From NCBI RefSeq assembly GCF_039543825.1, contig NZ_BAABKM010000003.1, positions 186,001 to 250,000 of the forward strand: a DNA stretch of 64,000 bases, read 5' to 3'. How positions within the stretch are numbered: the stretch's first letter is position 1; each line of letters begins with the position of its first letter. Shown in pieces: positions 22,101 through 29,896 of the stretch. The notes under the pieces were generated by a model that did no database searches, was not told where the DNA came from, and saw only the letters and a program-made list of their open reading frames with translations. The position numbers were made by a program, and so were the translations under genes. Source of the stretch: Nocardioides conyzicola (lineage in GTDB: Bacteria > Actinomycetota > Actinomycetes > Propionibacteriales > Nocardioidaceae).

Positions 22101-23995
22101 GCGTTGCCGCCGCCGGCGGCGACGTACTCGTTGCCGTCCGTGGGGAAGAAGTTCAGCACGTTGAAGGTGGCGAGCCTGAGGTCACCGCCGACGTCGGCCG
22201 GGGTCGCGTTGGCGGCCCGGGTCTGCTGCAGCTGCGGCTGGGTCCCAGAGGGCTGGCCCACGACCTGGGTGCTCGGCAGGAGACGCCACTGGCTGAAGTC
22301 GTTGATCAGGATGGTGGGGGCGGGGAAGGTGATCGCCGCGCCGACACGGGGCACGTACGACGACGTCATCCACGGGAACGGCGAGCCGGTCGTGGTGGTG
22401 TAGTTGGTGCTGGAGCCGTCGTCGATCACGATCCGGTGCGCGTCGTTCCACTTCTTGCGGTTGGCGATCTCGGTCGCCTGCGTCTGCACGTCGTACAGCT
22501 CCGTCGGCGCGATCAGCGCCTTGCTGCTCTCGGCGGCGGCACCCAGCTCGCCGAAGTTGGAGCTGGAGTTGGTGCCGACGGTGTAGGCGGGACCGCCGTC
22601 GTACACGTCGGTCAGCGTCCAGCTGCCGGTGGGCTGGAAGGCCTCGCCCTCGGCCGCCTCGCGGGCCGTGTCGAGCGCGGCGGTCGTGTCGCAGGCGCTG
22701 CCGGGCAGCGGGCAGTCGGTGCCGGGGACCACGGTCTTGGGGGTCACGTCGCCGAGGCTGGAGCCGTGCGCCGTCCAGGTCGCGCTGGTGAGCTCGGTGA
22801 GGCCGAAGTTCTCGGCCACGGTGCCGGTCACGTCGACCGAGTCACCGATGGCCGGGTAGGAGCCGAAGCCGCTGGCGCCGCCGTACACGAAGATCGCGTC
22901 GGAGGCGTCGGGGGTGTCCGCGCCGGGGGTCTGGAGGTAGAAGCCGTTGATGCCGCCGGTCGGGTACGCCGCGGTGACGACGCCCTGGGTGGAGACCGTG
23001 TCGCCGACGAGCGGCGACGAGGCGGCCGTGCCCTGGATGTCCTTGATCGCGGTCACGGGCGGCGGCTCGGCGCCGATCGTGTACGAGAACGTCTTGGCGT
23101 CGGTGCCAGCGGTCGGGGTCGACGAGTCGGTGACCGTGACCTCCGGGGTGTAGGAGCTCTCGGTCGTCGGGGTGCCGGAGACACCGCCGTCCGCGGCGAC
23201 GGTGATGCCCGGGGGCAGGCCGGTCGCGCTCCACGTGTACGGCGTCGTGCCGCCCGTGGCGGCGAGGGTGAACGGCGTGATGGGCGTGCCCACGACGCCG
23301 GTCTTGGCGCCCGGCGCGGTCGCCGTCAGCGGCGAGGTGCCGGCGCCGGGGTGCATCGGGTTGGCGACCTTGAAGTCGGTGCCGTTGACGTCGGTGTCCG
23401 CACCCGTCGCCGTGCGCGCGATCGAGGTGGAGTTCGACGGCGAGGGAGCGGCCGTCGCGCCCTCCTTGATGGTCGGCGAGCCGAAGCCCACGAAGTCGAT
23501 CACCGCTGCGTCGGTGATCGTGGTGTTGCCCGCGCCGTCGGGGTCGATCCCCGTGGTGCTGTTGGCCAGGAAGACCTGGCCCGTGGTGCCGCTCAGGTTG
23601 GTGGACGTGTTGCCGGCGAAGTCGACGTCGGGCACGGCGACGCCGTTGGCCCCGCCGGTGGCCAGCTTGACCACGAACCAGTCGTGCGCCGGGACCGACC
23701 CGGCCGTGTTCAGGTTGGTGATGGCACTGGAGGCGGGGGTGCCCGTGTTGGCGGCCGCCCGGTACTGCAGGGACATGCCCGTCAGCGCGATGGCGGCGTC
23801 CGTCGGGTTGTAGAGCTCGACGAAGTCGTTGGTGTACGTCGCGCCGGTGTTGCCACCTCCGCCGTAGACCTCGCTGATGACCAGGCCGGTGCCGCCCGGG
23901 TTGGCCGCGGCCGGAGCCGAGGGGGTGAGCAGCAGACCACTGGCGACGACGGCGAGCGCAACGGCCCCCGTGAGTCGCTTCCGCGAAGCAAGCAT
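16163..23995 (-). CDS. Giant secreted nuclease / double 5'-nucleotidase fusion protein
   Basis: A 2610-residue exported multidomain enzyme. In order: signal peptide (residues 1 to about 32), lamin-tail domain (about 35-180, LVISEVYGGGGNTGATYTND), putative-Ig domain (about 225-310), OB-fold region (about 310-470), and an ExeM/NucH-type endonuclease/exonuclease/phosphatase domain (about 600-930, LRLATFNVLNFFPTDGNEYV and VFLVGDFNAYSHEDPIDHL). Then come two 5'-nucleotidase modules (about 955-1598 and 1599-2235), each with NDFHGRIQND, AGNHEFDQGY and SGHTHLAYNC metal-binding motifs and NPGGLRADMVG substrate-binding motif, and Ig-like beta repeats to the lysine-rich end KVKVKK. The pieces predict DNA degradation followed by nucleotide dephosphorylation outside the cell. 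No LPXTG anchor is seen. The ATG at 23995 precedes a clean signal peptide. Confidence 0.92.
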   Translation of the reverse strand: MLASRKRLTGAVALAVVASGLLLTPSAPAAANPGGTGLVISEVYGGGGNTGATYTNDFVELYNPTDAAIALTGMSLQYRAAANTGTPASSAITNLNTAGSVPAHDWFVVKLATGGANGVAVPDVDFAGNTSTNLSGTTGQVFLANSTTGIDPDGAGNTTITDAAVIDFVGFGSPTIKEGATAAPSPSNSTSIARTATGADTDVNGTDFKVANPMHPGAGTSPLTATAPGAKTGVVGTPITPFTLAATGGTTPYTWSATGLPPGITVAADGGVSGTPTTESSYTPEVTVTDSSTPTAGTDAKTFSYTIGAEPPPVTAIKDIQGTAASSPLVGDTVSTQGVVTAAYPTGGINGFYLQTPGADTPDASDAIFVYGGASGFGSYPAIGDSVDVTGTVAENFGLTELTSATWTAHGSSLGDVTPKTVVPGTDCPLPGSACDTTAALDTAREAAEGEAFQPTGSWTLTDVYDGGPAYTVGTNSSSNFGELGAAAESSKALIAPTELYDVQTQATEIANRKKWNDAHRIVIDDGSSTNYTTTTGSPFPWMTSSYVPRVGAAITFPAPTILINDFSQWRLLPSTQVVGQPSGTQPQLQQTRAANATPADVGGDLRLATFNVLNFFPTDGNEYVAAGGGNACTYFTDRAGAQVTTNSCGNPSTSSGNGPRGAANPANVARQRDKIVAAINTANADIVSLEELENSAKFGKSRDFAITQLVNALNAASTAGKWDFAPSPTGADLPALTDEDVIRTGFIYQPARVSLVGASKILVGSSAFANAREPLAQAFKKVGSSNSNAFVVIVNHFKSKGSGTDDGTGQGNANPDRIAQADALVTFANDFKTERGLSKVFLVGDFNAYSHEDPIDHLVSGGYTEVHSTTDPDEETYNFDGQIGSLDHVLANAAALPDVSGADVWPINGYESVYYEYSRYNYNATNLYDSGPFRSSDHSPEIVGISAASEPATRDIQILGTNDFHGRIQNDAASASAGAAVLAGAVKQLRAANPDTVFAAAGDLIGASTFESFIAKDKPTIDSLNEAGLEVSAAGNHEFDQGYNDLVNRVMAPYNADTNPYGGANWKYIAANLRLKSDNSHALAPTFTKNFGDVKVGFVGAVTEHLPELVSPGGISQLDVTDIVNEVNASANDLKADGADVIVLLVHEGAAGTDCATMDDDPTSDFGSIIAGVNDKVDAIVSGHTHLAYNCSFPVAGWAGRPVTERPVVSAGQYGMALNKLVFTVDTATGQVQAKTQALLPLKSCATSTSCTNYPADSATQTIVTNAVNNANVLGAQPLGKIGGAFYRAKLADGTTENRGGESTLGNLVAEVQRWNTRNPESGAAQIAFMNPGGLRADMVGDGTGAFPRTLTYKQAANVQPFANSLVNEKLTGAQIKTVLEQQWQPSGSSRPFLKLGISKGFTYTFNDALPQGSRITGMWLNGTKIVPATVYSVTVNSFLATGGDNFFELNNGAGKQDTGKTDLQGMVDYMAAFGADPDVVPVDSKQNGVGVTLPVSAPASYAPGDHVQLNVSSWSMSGPGDVKDSEVTVKIGDATIGTATLDNAPQSALPGFDTTGKAAVDVVLPAGLPDGTTTLRLVGATTGTEVPVDITVDDGVDDIQILATNDFHGRIQNDATSASAGAAVLAGAVKQLRAANPETVFAAAGDLIGASTFESFIAKDKPTIDSLNEAGLEVSAAGNHEFDQGYDDLVNRVMAPYNADTNPYGGANWKYIAANLRLKSDNSHALAPTFTKNFGDVKVGFVGAVTEHLPELVSPGGISQLDVTDVVTEVNASANDLKADGADVIVLLVHEGAAGTDCATMDDDPTSDFGSIIAGVNDKVDAIVSGHTHLAYNCSFPVAGWSDRPVKERPVVSAGQYGYNLNKLVFSVDRATGQVQAKTQALLPLKSGTTGSTFNYPVDAATKTIVDNAVANANVLGAQPLGKIGGAFNRAKLADGTTENRGGESTLGNLVAEVQRWNTRNPESGAAQIAFMNPGGLRADMVGDGTGAFPRTLTYKQAANVQPFANTLVNEKLTGAQIKTVLEQQWQPDGASRPFLKLGISKGFTYTYDSTLPKGSRITGMWLNGEKIAPATVYSVTVNSFLSTGGDNFLELNNGTNKQDTGKTDLQGMVDYMAALGDETPVPVDFSQRAVGASFPGDAPASYQPGDEVAFSLSSLSMTGPGDKVDPEVTVRLGGEPLDSFEVTTTRQTALPGFDEVGTAQVVVTLPPGLSAGTKTLYVRGGETGTEVPVEIVVSTTREISAGDDQSITWGDSTSIPVAVTGNDGVATGTVRLFDDETQIGDPVTLDDTGHASVPVPAKSLEPGEHTLRVEYDGNYPSGSDQVKLTVAKATTTVSAGDVTLTYGDPATVTVTLGDPTATGTVTVRNGETVLGSAPASEGVATVTLPAGSLEPGVTTLTARYAGDAHFEADTDAFTATVAKVAPSVSAGNVSLVYGKAGTVTVNVGPSGATGTVQLFEGAKKVGAATAVSAGVAKVTLPARSLKPGSHTLTAVYSGDDHVASGSNAFTVSVAKAASSTKASASPATAKVKKTVVTLKISVTGPTGVVGTGKVKVKIPGQGTKTVTLKSGKATLKLAKFTSTGTKTIRVDYAGDDFLKSSSDTVKVKVKK
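17270..21130 (-). repeat. Tandem duplication of the 5'-nucleotidase module inside the giant gene
   Basis: Two direct copies of about 1.93 kb, both beginning at the motif reading GACATCCAGATC on the coding strand (21130 and 19198, offset 1932 bases). The catalytic part (roughly 460 residues) is almost identical between copies, with stretches of more than 80 identical bases, for example 18507-18592 against 20439-20524. The roughly 110-residue beta domain that ends each copy has diverged strongly. Confidence 0.9.
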
Positions 23996-24254
23996 GAAAG
24001 GGGCTCTCCGAGTTTTAGGCAGACGGGACGGGCGAGGCCATCGAACCGCGAGCGTCGGGAAGGTTCGCCACCAGAACCGAGAACAGCAAGAGAAATCCCC
24101 GAGAACTGGTCGGCGACGGGGGAAGCCCTCCGGCGCGGACCGAGATGAAGGGACCCTAACCCTGAAACGCCGGTCTCTCGCAAGAGATCCTGTGAACAAG
24201 TTGTTACAGATCGACATCGATCCGGTGACCGTGAGCGTCCCGGGCCGAAATCTT
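23996..24254. other. Long non-coding upstream region of the giant nuclease gene
   Basis: About 259 bases lie between the pgsA stop and the giant-gene start. No credible reading frame is seen. On the strand of the giant gene there are GTTCACAGGAT and GGTCACCGGAT, which resemble single units of actinobacterial PhoP sites (GTTCACC-like), but their spacing is not that of a standard direct-repeat PHO box. No clear ribosome site precedes the ATG. Confidence 0.4.
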
Positions 24255-24863
24255 TTACTTACGGAGGGACGCGCGCTGCTTCCAGACGTCGCGGTAGAAC
24301 TCCCAGCCGGACCACAGCGTGAGGGCCACGGCGACGGCCAGCAGCACCTGGGCGAGGTAGAAGATCACGTCGCCCGGCGTCTCCAGCCAGCCAGGGAGGT
24401 CGGGGTCCCGCAGCGGCAGGCACAGCGTCGCGAGCGCGACGGCCTGGACGGTGGTCTTGATCTTGCCGAGGTCGGCGGCCGCGATGACGACGCGCTTGAG
24501 GATCGACAGGCGCAGCAGCGTGACGCTCCACTCCCGGATCAGCACGATGATCGTGACCGCCCACCAGACGTCGCCGACGATGGAGAGGCCGATGAAGGCC
24601 ATCCCGGTGACGGCCTTGTCGGCGATCGGGTCGGCGATCTTGCCGAAGTTGGTGATCAGGTTGTGCTTGCGGGCCAGGTCGCCGTCGATCTTGTCGGTGA
24701 TCATGGCGACCACGAAGATCGCGAACGCGACGCAGCGCCAGGTGACCGAGTCGCCACCGTCGACGAGCAGCGCCCAGGCGAAGAACGGCACCGCCACGAT
24801 CCGCGCCGTGGTCAGCACGTTGGGGACGTTCCAGTTGCTGGGCTGCGTCTCCACCTCGGCCAT
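24255..24863 (-). CDS. pgsA: CDP-alcohol phosphatidyltransferase (phosphatidylglycerophosphate synthase type)
   Basis: A 202-residue membrane enzyme with several transmembrane helices. The signature DKIDGDLARKHNLITNFGKI plus ADPIADK gives the DG-x2-AR-x8-G-x3-D-x3-D pattern of CDP-alcohol phosphotransferases, which displace CMP from CDP-diacylglycerol. Its position directly after rimO (start and stop share one base, TGATG) is the conserved actinobacterial rimO-pgsA pair. The reaction is most likely CDP-diacylglycerol with glycerol-3-phosphate to give phosphatidylglycerol phosphate, although actinobacteria have several paralogues and the acceptor is inferred. Confidence 0.9.
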   Translation of the reverse strand: MAEVETQPSNWNVPNVLTTARIVAVPFFAWALLVDGGDSVTWRCVAFAIFVVAMITDKIDGDLARKHNLITNFGKIADPIADKAVTGMAFIGLSIVGDVWWAVTIIVLIREWSVTLLRLSILKRVVIAAADLGKIKTTVQAVALATLCLPLRDPDLPGWLETPGDVIFYLAQVLLAVAVALTLWSGWEFYRDVWKQRASLRK

Positions 24864-26272
24864 CACAGCACCCGAGCGTAGAGGTCGGCGCCCTCGGACC
24901 CGACGACCACCGCGCGGACCAGGTCGCCGACCTGCGCGTCGGAGTCGAGGAGGTACGTCGACCCGTCGACCTCGGGGCCCTGGTGGGCCGCGCGGCCCTC
25001 GATGTCCTCCCCCACACGCTCGACCAGCACCTCGACGGTCTCGTCGATCCGGTCGGCCGCCCGCTGGGAGGTGAGCTCCTCGACCAGCGCGCCGACGTGC
25101 TCGACCCGCGCCCGCACCTCGTCCTCGTCGAGCTTGGCGTCGTACGTCGCGGCCTCGGTGCCGTCCTCGTCGGAGTAGCCGAACACGCCGGTCACGTCGA
25201 GGCGAGCGGCGACCAGGAAGTCGCAGAGCGTCTGCAGGTCCTCGTCGGTCTCGCCGGGGAAGCCGACGATCACGTTGCTGCGCACGCCGGCGTACGGCGA
25301 GATCGCCCGGACCTGCTCGAGCAGCCCGAGGAAGCTCTCGGGGTCGCCGAAGCGCCGCATCCGGCGCAGCACGTCCGCGCTGGCGTGCTGGAAGGACAGG
25401 TCGAAGTACGGCGTGACGCCGGGCGTGGCCGCGATCGCCTGGACCAGCCCGGGCCGGGTCTCGGCGGGCTGGAGGTAGGACACCCGGACCCGCTCGACGC
25501 CGTCGACGGCGGCCAGCTCGGGCAGCAGCGTCTCGAGCAGCCGGAGGTCGCCGAGGTCCTTGCCGTAGGACGTGGAGTTCTCGCTGACCAGGAAGAGCTC
25601 CTTCACGCCCTGCTCCCCCAGCCAGCGCGCCTCCTGGAGCACGTCGGAGGGCCGGCGGCTGACGAACGAGCCGCGGAAGGACGGGATCGCGCAGAAGGAG
25701 CAGCGCCGGTCGCAGCCGCTCGCGAGCTTGAGCGAGGCGGTGGGGCCGGAGTCGAGGCGCCGACGCAGCGATGCGGGGCCGGAGGCGTGCCCGGGGACCG
25801 GTGCGGTCGACAGCGCACGCTCGACGGGGGTGATCGGCAGCAGCTTGCGGCGGTCCTGCGGGGTGTGCGCCTGGTGCGCCTCCCCCGCGACGATCGAGCG
25901 CAGCCGCGCGGCGATGTCGGGGTAGTCGTCGAACCCGAGGACGGCGTCGGCCTCCGGGAGCGAGTCGGCGAGCTCGTTGCCGTAGCGCTCGGCCATGCAG
26001 CCCACGGCCACCACGGCCCGGGTGTGGCCGGTGGTCTTGAGGTCGGCGGCGGCCAGCAGCGTGTCGACCGAGTCCTTCTTGGCCGACTCGACGAACCCGC
26101 AGGTGTTGACCACGACGGTGTCGGCGTCGGCCGGGTCCTCGACCAGCAGGAAGCCGCCGGCTTCGAGGCGGCCGGCGAGCTCCTCGGAGTCGACCTCGTT
26201 GCGGGCGCACCCGAGGGTCACCATCGCGACCGAGAGCAGCTCGGCGGGGGCAGGGCTCGTTTCAGTCGTCAT
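24863..26272 (-). CDS. rimO: Ribosomal protein S12 methylthiotransferase RimO
   Basis: A 469-residue radical-SAM enzyme that methylthiolates an aspartate of ribosomal protein S12. The N-terminal UPF0004 domain begins [17 protein letters not shown] with its cluster cysteines. The radical-SAM motif is [15 protein letters not shown] (CxxxCxxC), and a TRAM domain closes the protein. The N-terminal ATG at 26272 is placed just before a short poorly conserved leader and the core. A CATACT hexamer lies 10 bases upstream as a weak -10 candidate. It is translationally coupled to pgsA. Confidence 0.94.
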   Translation of the reverse strand: MTTETSPAPAELLSVAMVTLGCARNEVDSEELAGRLEAGGFLLVEDPADADTVVVNTCGFVESAKKDSVDTLLAAADLKTTGHTRAVVAVGCMAERYGNELADSLPEADAVLGFDDYPDIAARLRSIVAGEAHQAHTPQDRRKLLPITPVERALSTAPVPGHASGPASLRRRLDSGPTASLKLASGCDRRCSFCAIPSFRGSFVSRRPSDVLQEARWLGEQGVKELFLVSENSTSYGKDLGDLRLLETLLPELAAVDGVERVRVSYLQPAETRPGLVQAIAATPGVTPYFDLSFQHASADVLRRMRRFGDPESFLGLLEQVRAISPYAGVRSNVIVGFPGETDEDLQTLCDFLVAARLDVTGVFGYSDEDGTEAATYDAKLDEDEVRARVEHVGALVEELTSQRAADRIDETVEVLVERVGEDIEGRAAHQGPEVDGSTYLLDSDAQVGDLVRAVVVGSEGADLYARVL

Positions 26273-26323
26273 GTCCGTCCGAGTATGGCAACCGAGCGGT
26301 GCCCGCGACGAACTCGCGACCGC

Positions 26324-26728
26324 TCAGGCGGGCTTCACCGCGAGCACGGGGCAGTGCGCGCCGAGCAGGATCCGCTGCGCGGCGCTGCCCATGATCAGCT
26401 TGCCGACGGGCGTCCGGCGGCGCAGACCCAGCACGATCAGCTCCGCGCCGACCTCGTCCGCGACGGCCAGCACCTGGTCACCGACGTCCGCGCCGACCGA
26501 CTGCCGCACGTCGTACGGCAGGCCGGCCTCCTCGAGGCCCGCTCGCACCTCGCGGAGCTCGTCGTCGCTGGCGAACCGGTCGTCGACCAGGGCGTCCCCG
26601 CGCGAGGCGTTGACCACCACGATCCCGTGCCCGCGCATCCGGGCCTCGGCCACCGCGTGCGCGAGAGCGGCGCGCCCGTAGTCGTCCGGCGACCAGGCGA
26701 CCACGATGTGGCGCTCGGCGTGGTTCAT
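26324..26728 (-). CDS. Universal stress protein (UspA family)
   Basis: A 134-residue single USP domain: [20 protein letters not shown] at the start, and near the end the nucleotide-binding pattern [20 protein letters not shown] and [12 protein letters not shown] (a G-2x-G-9x-G-S/T-like loop), suggesting an ATP-binding type. It overlaps the end of tctA by 4 bases (ATGA), so it is the last gene of the tricarboxylate transporter operon. UspA-like proteins as partners of carboxylate transporters are known in other TTT and TRAP operons; its role here is inferred from coupling only. Confidence 0.9.
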   Translation of the reverse strand: MNHAERHIVVAWSPDDYGRAALAHAVAEARMRGHGIVVVNASRGDALVDDRFASDDELREVRAGLEEAGLPYDVRQSVGADVGDQVLAVADEVGAELIVLGLRRRTPVGKLIMGSAAQRILLGAHCPVLAVKPA

Positions 26729-28272
26729 CGCTCGACCCTCTCGTCGTCCTGCTCGGCTCGGGCCCGGGCGACCTCGGCCGCCGGGGTGTCGGGGTGCGGC
26801 CGGATCCGGCGGAGGACCAGCGGCGCGACCAGGATCAGGGCGATCAGCACGTAGACCGCGACGGCCAGCGGCTCGTCGAAGAGCCCGGACAGGTCACCGT
26901 CGGAGATGGTGAGCGCCTCGCGGAGCTTGGTCTCCATCAGCGGACCGAGGATCACCCCGAGGATCAGGGGCAGCACCGGCAGCCCGAAGCGGCGCATCGC
27001 CAGGCCGAGGAGGCCGAAGAGCAGCAGCAGGAACACGTCGAACGGGTCCTGGTTGGTGGCGTACGCACCCAGGCAGGCGAAGAACAGGATGCCGGCGTAC
27101 AGCTGCGGCCTCGGGATGCGGAGCAGCTTTGCCCACAGGGGTGCGAGCGGCAGGTTGAGCACCAGCAGCAGCGTGTTGCCGATGAGGAGGCTGGCGAGCA
27201 GCGTCCACACCAGGTCGGACTCGTCGCTCAGCAGCTGGGGCCCCGGCGTGATGCCGTAGCCCGTCAGCGCCGCGAGCATCACCGACGCGGTCGCGGTGAC
27301 CGGGACACCGAGGGCCAGCATCGGCACGAACATGCCGGCGGCGGAGGCGTTGTTGGCTGCCTCCGGTCCGGCGACGCCCTCGATCGCGCCGTGGCCGAAC
27401 TCCTCGGGGTCGCGCGCCAGCCGGCGCTCGGTCACGTAGGAGAGGAAGGTGGGGATCTCGGCGCCACCGGCGGGGATCGCCCCGAACGGGAAGCCGAAGG
27501 CGGTCCCCCGCAGCCACGGCTTCCAGGACCGCGACCAGTCGCTGCGGCCCATCCACGGTCGCCCGACGGGGGTGACCCGGACCGGCTGACGACGCAGGTG
27601 CGCCGCCACCCACAGCGCCTCGCCGAGGGCGAAGATGCCGACGGCGACCACGACGATGTCGATCCGGTCCGCGAGCTGGGTGGTGCCGAGGCTCAGCCGC
27701 GGCTGGCCGGTGTTGAGGTCGAGGCCGACCAGCCCGATCGTCAGGCCCAGGAAGAGGGAGAGGAACCCGCGCAGCCGGGACGACCCCAGGACGCTGGTGG
27801 TCATCACGAGCGCCAGCAGCATGATCGCGAAGTACGACGGGGCGCCGATCTTGACCGCCACCTCGGCCAGCGGCGGGGTGAAGAACACCACGAGCAGGGT
27901 GCCGATGGTGCCGGCCACGAACGACCCGATGGCAGCCGTGGCGAGGGCCTGGGCCGCCCGCCCCTTCTTGGCCATCTGGTTGCCCTCGATCGCGGTCATC
28001 ACCGAGGCGGACTCGCCGGGCGTGTTGAGGAGGATCGAGGTCGTGGACCCGCCGTACATGCCGCCGTAGTAGATGCCGGCGAACATGATGAAGGCGGAGG
28101 TCGGCTCGAGGCCGAAGGTGACGGGCAGCAGGAGCGCCACCGCCATCGCGGGGCCGATGCCCGGGAGCACGCCGACGAAGGTGCCGAGCAGGACGCCGAT
28201 CGCGGCGTACATGAGGTTCTCGGGCGTGGCGGCGGCCTCGAGGCCGCCCAGCAGGAGTCCGAAGCTGTCCAT
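26725..28272 (-). CDS. tctA: Tripartite tricarboxylate transporter large membrane subunit (TctA)
   Basis: A 515-residue integral membrane protein with about 11-12 hydrophobic segments. The TctA signature regions are present: [40 protein letters not shown], and [21 protein letters not shown]. It forms the translocation channel with TctB and takes substrate from the lipoprotein TctC. It starts 3 bases after tctB and overlaps the universal stress gene. The substrate could be citrate or another di- or tricarboxylate; the adjacent CitA/CitB-type sensor system supports a carboxylate. Confidence 0.94.
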   Translation of the reverse strand: MDSFGLLLGGLEAAATPENLMYAAIGVLLGTFVGVLPGIGPAMAVALLLPVTFGLEPTSAFIMFAGIYYGGMYGGSTTSILLNTPGESASVMTAIEGNQMAKKGRAAQALATAAIGSFVAGTIGTLLVVFFTPPLAEVAVKIGAPSYFAIMLLALVMTTSVLGSSRLRGFLSLFLGLTIGLVGLDLNTGQPRLSLGTTQLADRIDIVVVAVGIFALGEALWVAAHLRRQPVRVTPVGRPWMGRSDWSRSWKPWLRGTAFGFPFGAIPAGGAEIPTFLSYVTERRLARDPEEFGHGAIEGVAGPEAANNASAAGMFVPMLALGVPVTATASVMLAALTGYGITPGPQLLSDESDLVWTLLASLLIGNTLLLVLNLPLAPLWAKLLRIPRPQLYAGILFFACLGAYATNQDPFDVFLLLLFGLLGLAMRRFGLPVLPLILGVILGPLMETKLREALTISDGDLSGLFDEPLAVAVYVLIALILVAPLVLRRIRPHPDTPAAEVARARAEQDDERVER

Positions 28273-28275
28273 GGC

Positions 28276-28794
28276 TCAGAGCACCCCGTCCAGGACGCCC
28301 GGGCTCAGCGGGATGCCGAGGCCGGAGTAGAAGGCGTACCAGCTCGCGACCGCGAGGACGATGCCGACGATGACGTCGCGCACGAGCGTCCGGCTGCCCA
28401 GGGTCCACGTCGAGCCGATGAAGAGCAGGGCGCCGCTGATCGCCCAGCCGAGGAGGTCGACGGTCAGGATCGTGACCCCGATGACGCCGACGAGGCGGGC
28501 GACGGTCAGCCAGTCGGCCGGTGCGGTGAGGTCGACGTCCTCGCCCTCCTCGGCCTGCGGCCGGTCGCCGCGGAGGGCGGCGACGGCGAGGAGCACGCCC
28601 AGCAGCACCAGGCCGGCGCCGATGACGTAGGGGAAGATCCGCGGTCCGACCGGGTCGGCGAAGCCGACGGTCAGCGTGGTGGCGTCGTAGACGGTGTAGG
28701 CGCCGACCAGGACGGCCACGGCGGCCAGCCCCAGCTGGGCGAGGTCGCGGTCGGGGGCCTGCTCGGGTGCCTCACGGTGCGTTGTCGTGGTCAT
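28276..28794 (-). CDS. tctB: Tripartite tricarboxylate transporter small membrane subunit (TctB)
   Basis: A 172-residue protein with four hydrophobic segments, matching TctB (LAQLGLAAVAVLVGAYTVYD at the start, YSGLGIPLSPGVLDGVL at the end). The start ATG shares one base with the tctC stop (TGATG), so translation is coupled. Upstream in-frame sequence belongs to tctC in another frame and was excluded. Confidence 0.9.
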   Translation of the reverse strand: MTTTTHREAPEQAPDRDLAQLGLAAVAVLVGAYTVYDATTLTVGFADPVGPRIFPYVIGAGLVLLGVLLAVAALRGDRPQAEEGEDVDLTAPADWLTVARLVGVIGVTILTVDLLGWAISGALLFIGSTWTLGSRTLVRDVIVGIVLAVASWYAFYSGLGIPLSPGVLDGVL

Positions 28795-29804
28795 CAGATG
28801 AGATCCAGCTCCTTCAGGGTCGAGGCGACCCGCTCGTCCTGCTCCACCAGGAACTCGTCGAACTCGTCGCCGGTGCGGAAGGCGTCGATCCAGCCGTTCT
28901 TCTCGAGCGCCGCCTGCCACTCCGGGCTGTCGTGCATCTCCTGCAGGTAGGCGATGAGCTCGTCGCGCCGCTCGTCGGAGATGTCGGGAGGCGCGAGGAC
29001 GCCGCGCCAGTTGGTGAACACCAGGTCGATGTCCGACTCCTGGAGGGTCGGGATGTCCTTCACCGTGTCCCCCTCGAGCCGCTCGGCACCGGACACGGCC
29101 AGCGCCCGGAGGTCACCGGACTCGATCTGCCCCTCGAACTCGCCGAGCCCGGAGAAGCCGACGTCGATCTTCTCGCCCAGCAGCGCGCTGGTGAGCGGGC
29201 CGCCGCCGTCGTACGGCACGTAGGTGACGTCCTTCGGGTCGATCCCGACCGCCTCCGCCAGCTGCATCGGGAAGAGGTGGTCCGGGCCTCCCGGCGACGA
29301 GCCGCCGCCCACGACGACCGAGCTCGGGTCCGCCTTCCAGGCCTCGACGAAGTCGTCGACGGTCTTGAACTCCGAGTCGGCCGGGACGAGCACCCCCTCC
29401 TGGTCCTCGATCAGCTGGGCCAGCGGGGTCGCGTCGTTGATCTTGTAGTCCTGGCCGAACGAGTAGAGCGAGCCGACCACGCCGAGCCCGACCGTCATCA
29501 TCGTGTGCTCGTCGCCCGCGGCGCCCATCAGCCGGGACATCGCGACGGAGCCGCCGGCGCCGAGGATGTTGGTGACCTCGAAGGTGCCGCCGGTGGTGTC
29601 GTCCTGCTCCATCACCGAGACGGCCGCGCGGCCGGTCTGGTCGTAGCCGCCGCCGGGACTGTTGGGGATCCACATGGCCAGGTCGCGGGTGTCGTCGCCC
29701 CGGGTCACCCCGCAGGAGGACGTCGCCGCGGCGACGACCACGGCCGTCAGGACGGCGAGCGCCCTGCGACCGAATCGGCGTCGCGTGCGTGGTCGGGCGG
29801 CCAT
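28794..29804 (-). CDS. tctC: Tripartite tricarboxylate transporter substrate-binding lipoprotein (TctC)
   Basis: A 336-residue extracytoplasmic solute receptor. The N terminus has an arginine-rich stretch, a hydrophobic core and a lipobox-like ATSSC, so it is probably lipid-anchored outside the membrane. The mature part has TctC family blocks such as MWIPNSPGGGYDQTGR and ILGAGGSVAMSRLMG. ATG 29804 was chosen because a GAGGAG site precedes it and the signal peptide begins there. It is the first gene of tctCBA-usp and is divergent from the sensor kinase across 92 bases, the usual arrangement of a regulated carboxylate uptake unit. Confidence 0.93.
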   Translation of the reverse strand: MAARPRTRRRFGRRALAVLTAVVVAAATSSCGVTRGDDTRDLAMWIPNSPGGGYDQTGRAAVSVMEQDDTTGGTFEVTNILGAGGSVAMSRLMGAAGDEHTMMTVGLGVVGSLYSFGQDYKINDATPLAQLIEDQEGVLVPADSEFKTVDDFVEAWKADPSSVVVGGGSSPGGPDHLFPMQLAEAVGIDPKDVTYVPYDGGGPLTSALLGEKIDVGFSGLGEFEGQIESGDLRALAVSGAERLEGDTVKDIPTLQESDIDLVFTNWRGVLAPPDISDERRDELIAYLQEMHDSPEWQAALEKNGWIDAFRTGDEFDEFLVEQDERVASTLKELDLI

Positions 29805-29880
29805 GGCAGGCTCCTCTCGGTGGGTCGAACGGCACCTACGCTCTACCCGGGCTGTGGCGGCCGTCACCCTTCGGGAAGCA

Positions 29881-29887
29881 AAGGAGG
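29881..29887 (+). promoter_or_regulatory. Ribosome binding site that decides a TTG start
   Basis: AAGGAGG is followed after 9 bases by TTG 29897. It supports starting the sensor kinase at TTG rather than at an ATG about 108 bases upstream that would extend back across the divergent promoter region. Confidence 0.65.
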
Positions 29888-29896
29888 TTGCGGAAC

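Noticed and set aside
16160..24148. A plus-strand frame of more than 2600 codons opposite the giant nuclease gene
   Set aside because: It is rich in Arg/Gly/Val/Asp with no domain or ribosome site and is the mirror of a strongly conserved multidomain gene; long antisense frames are expected at this GC content.
24180..24245. A canonical PHO box upstream of the giant nuclease
   Set aside because: Only isolated GTTCAC/GGTCACC-like heptamers, not 11-base direct repeats in phase; kept as a low-interest observation only.
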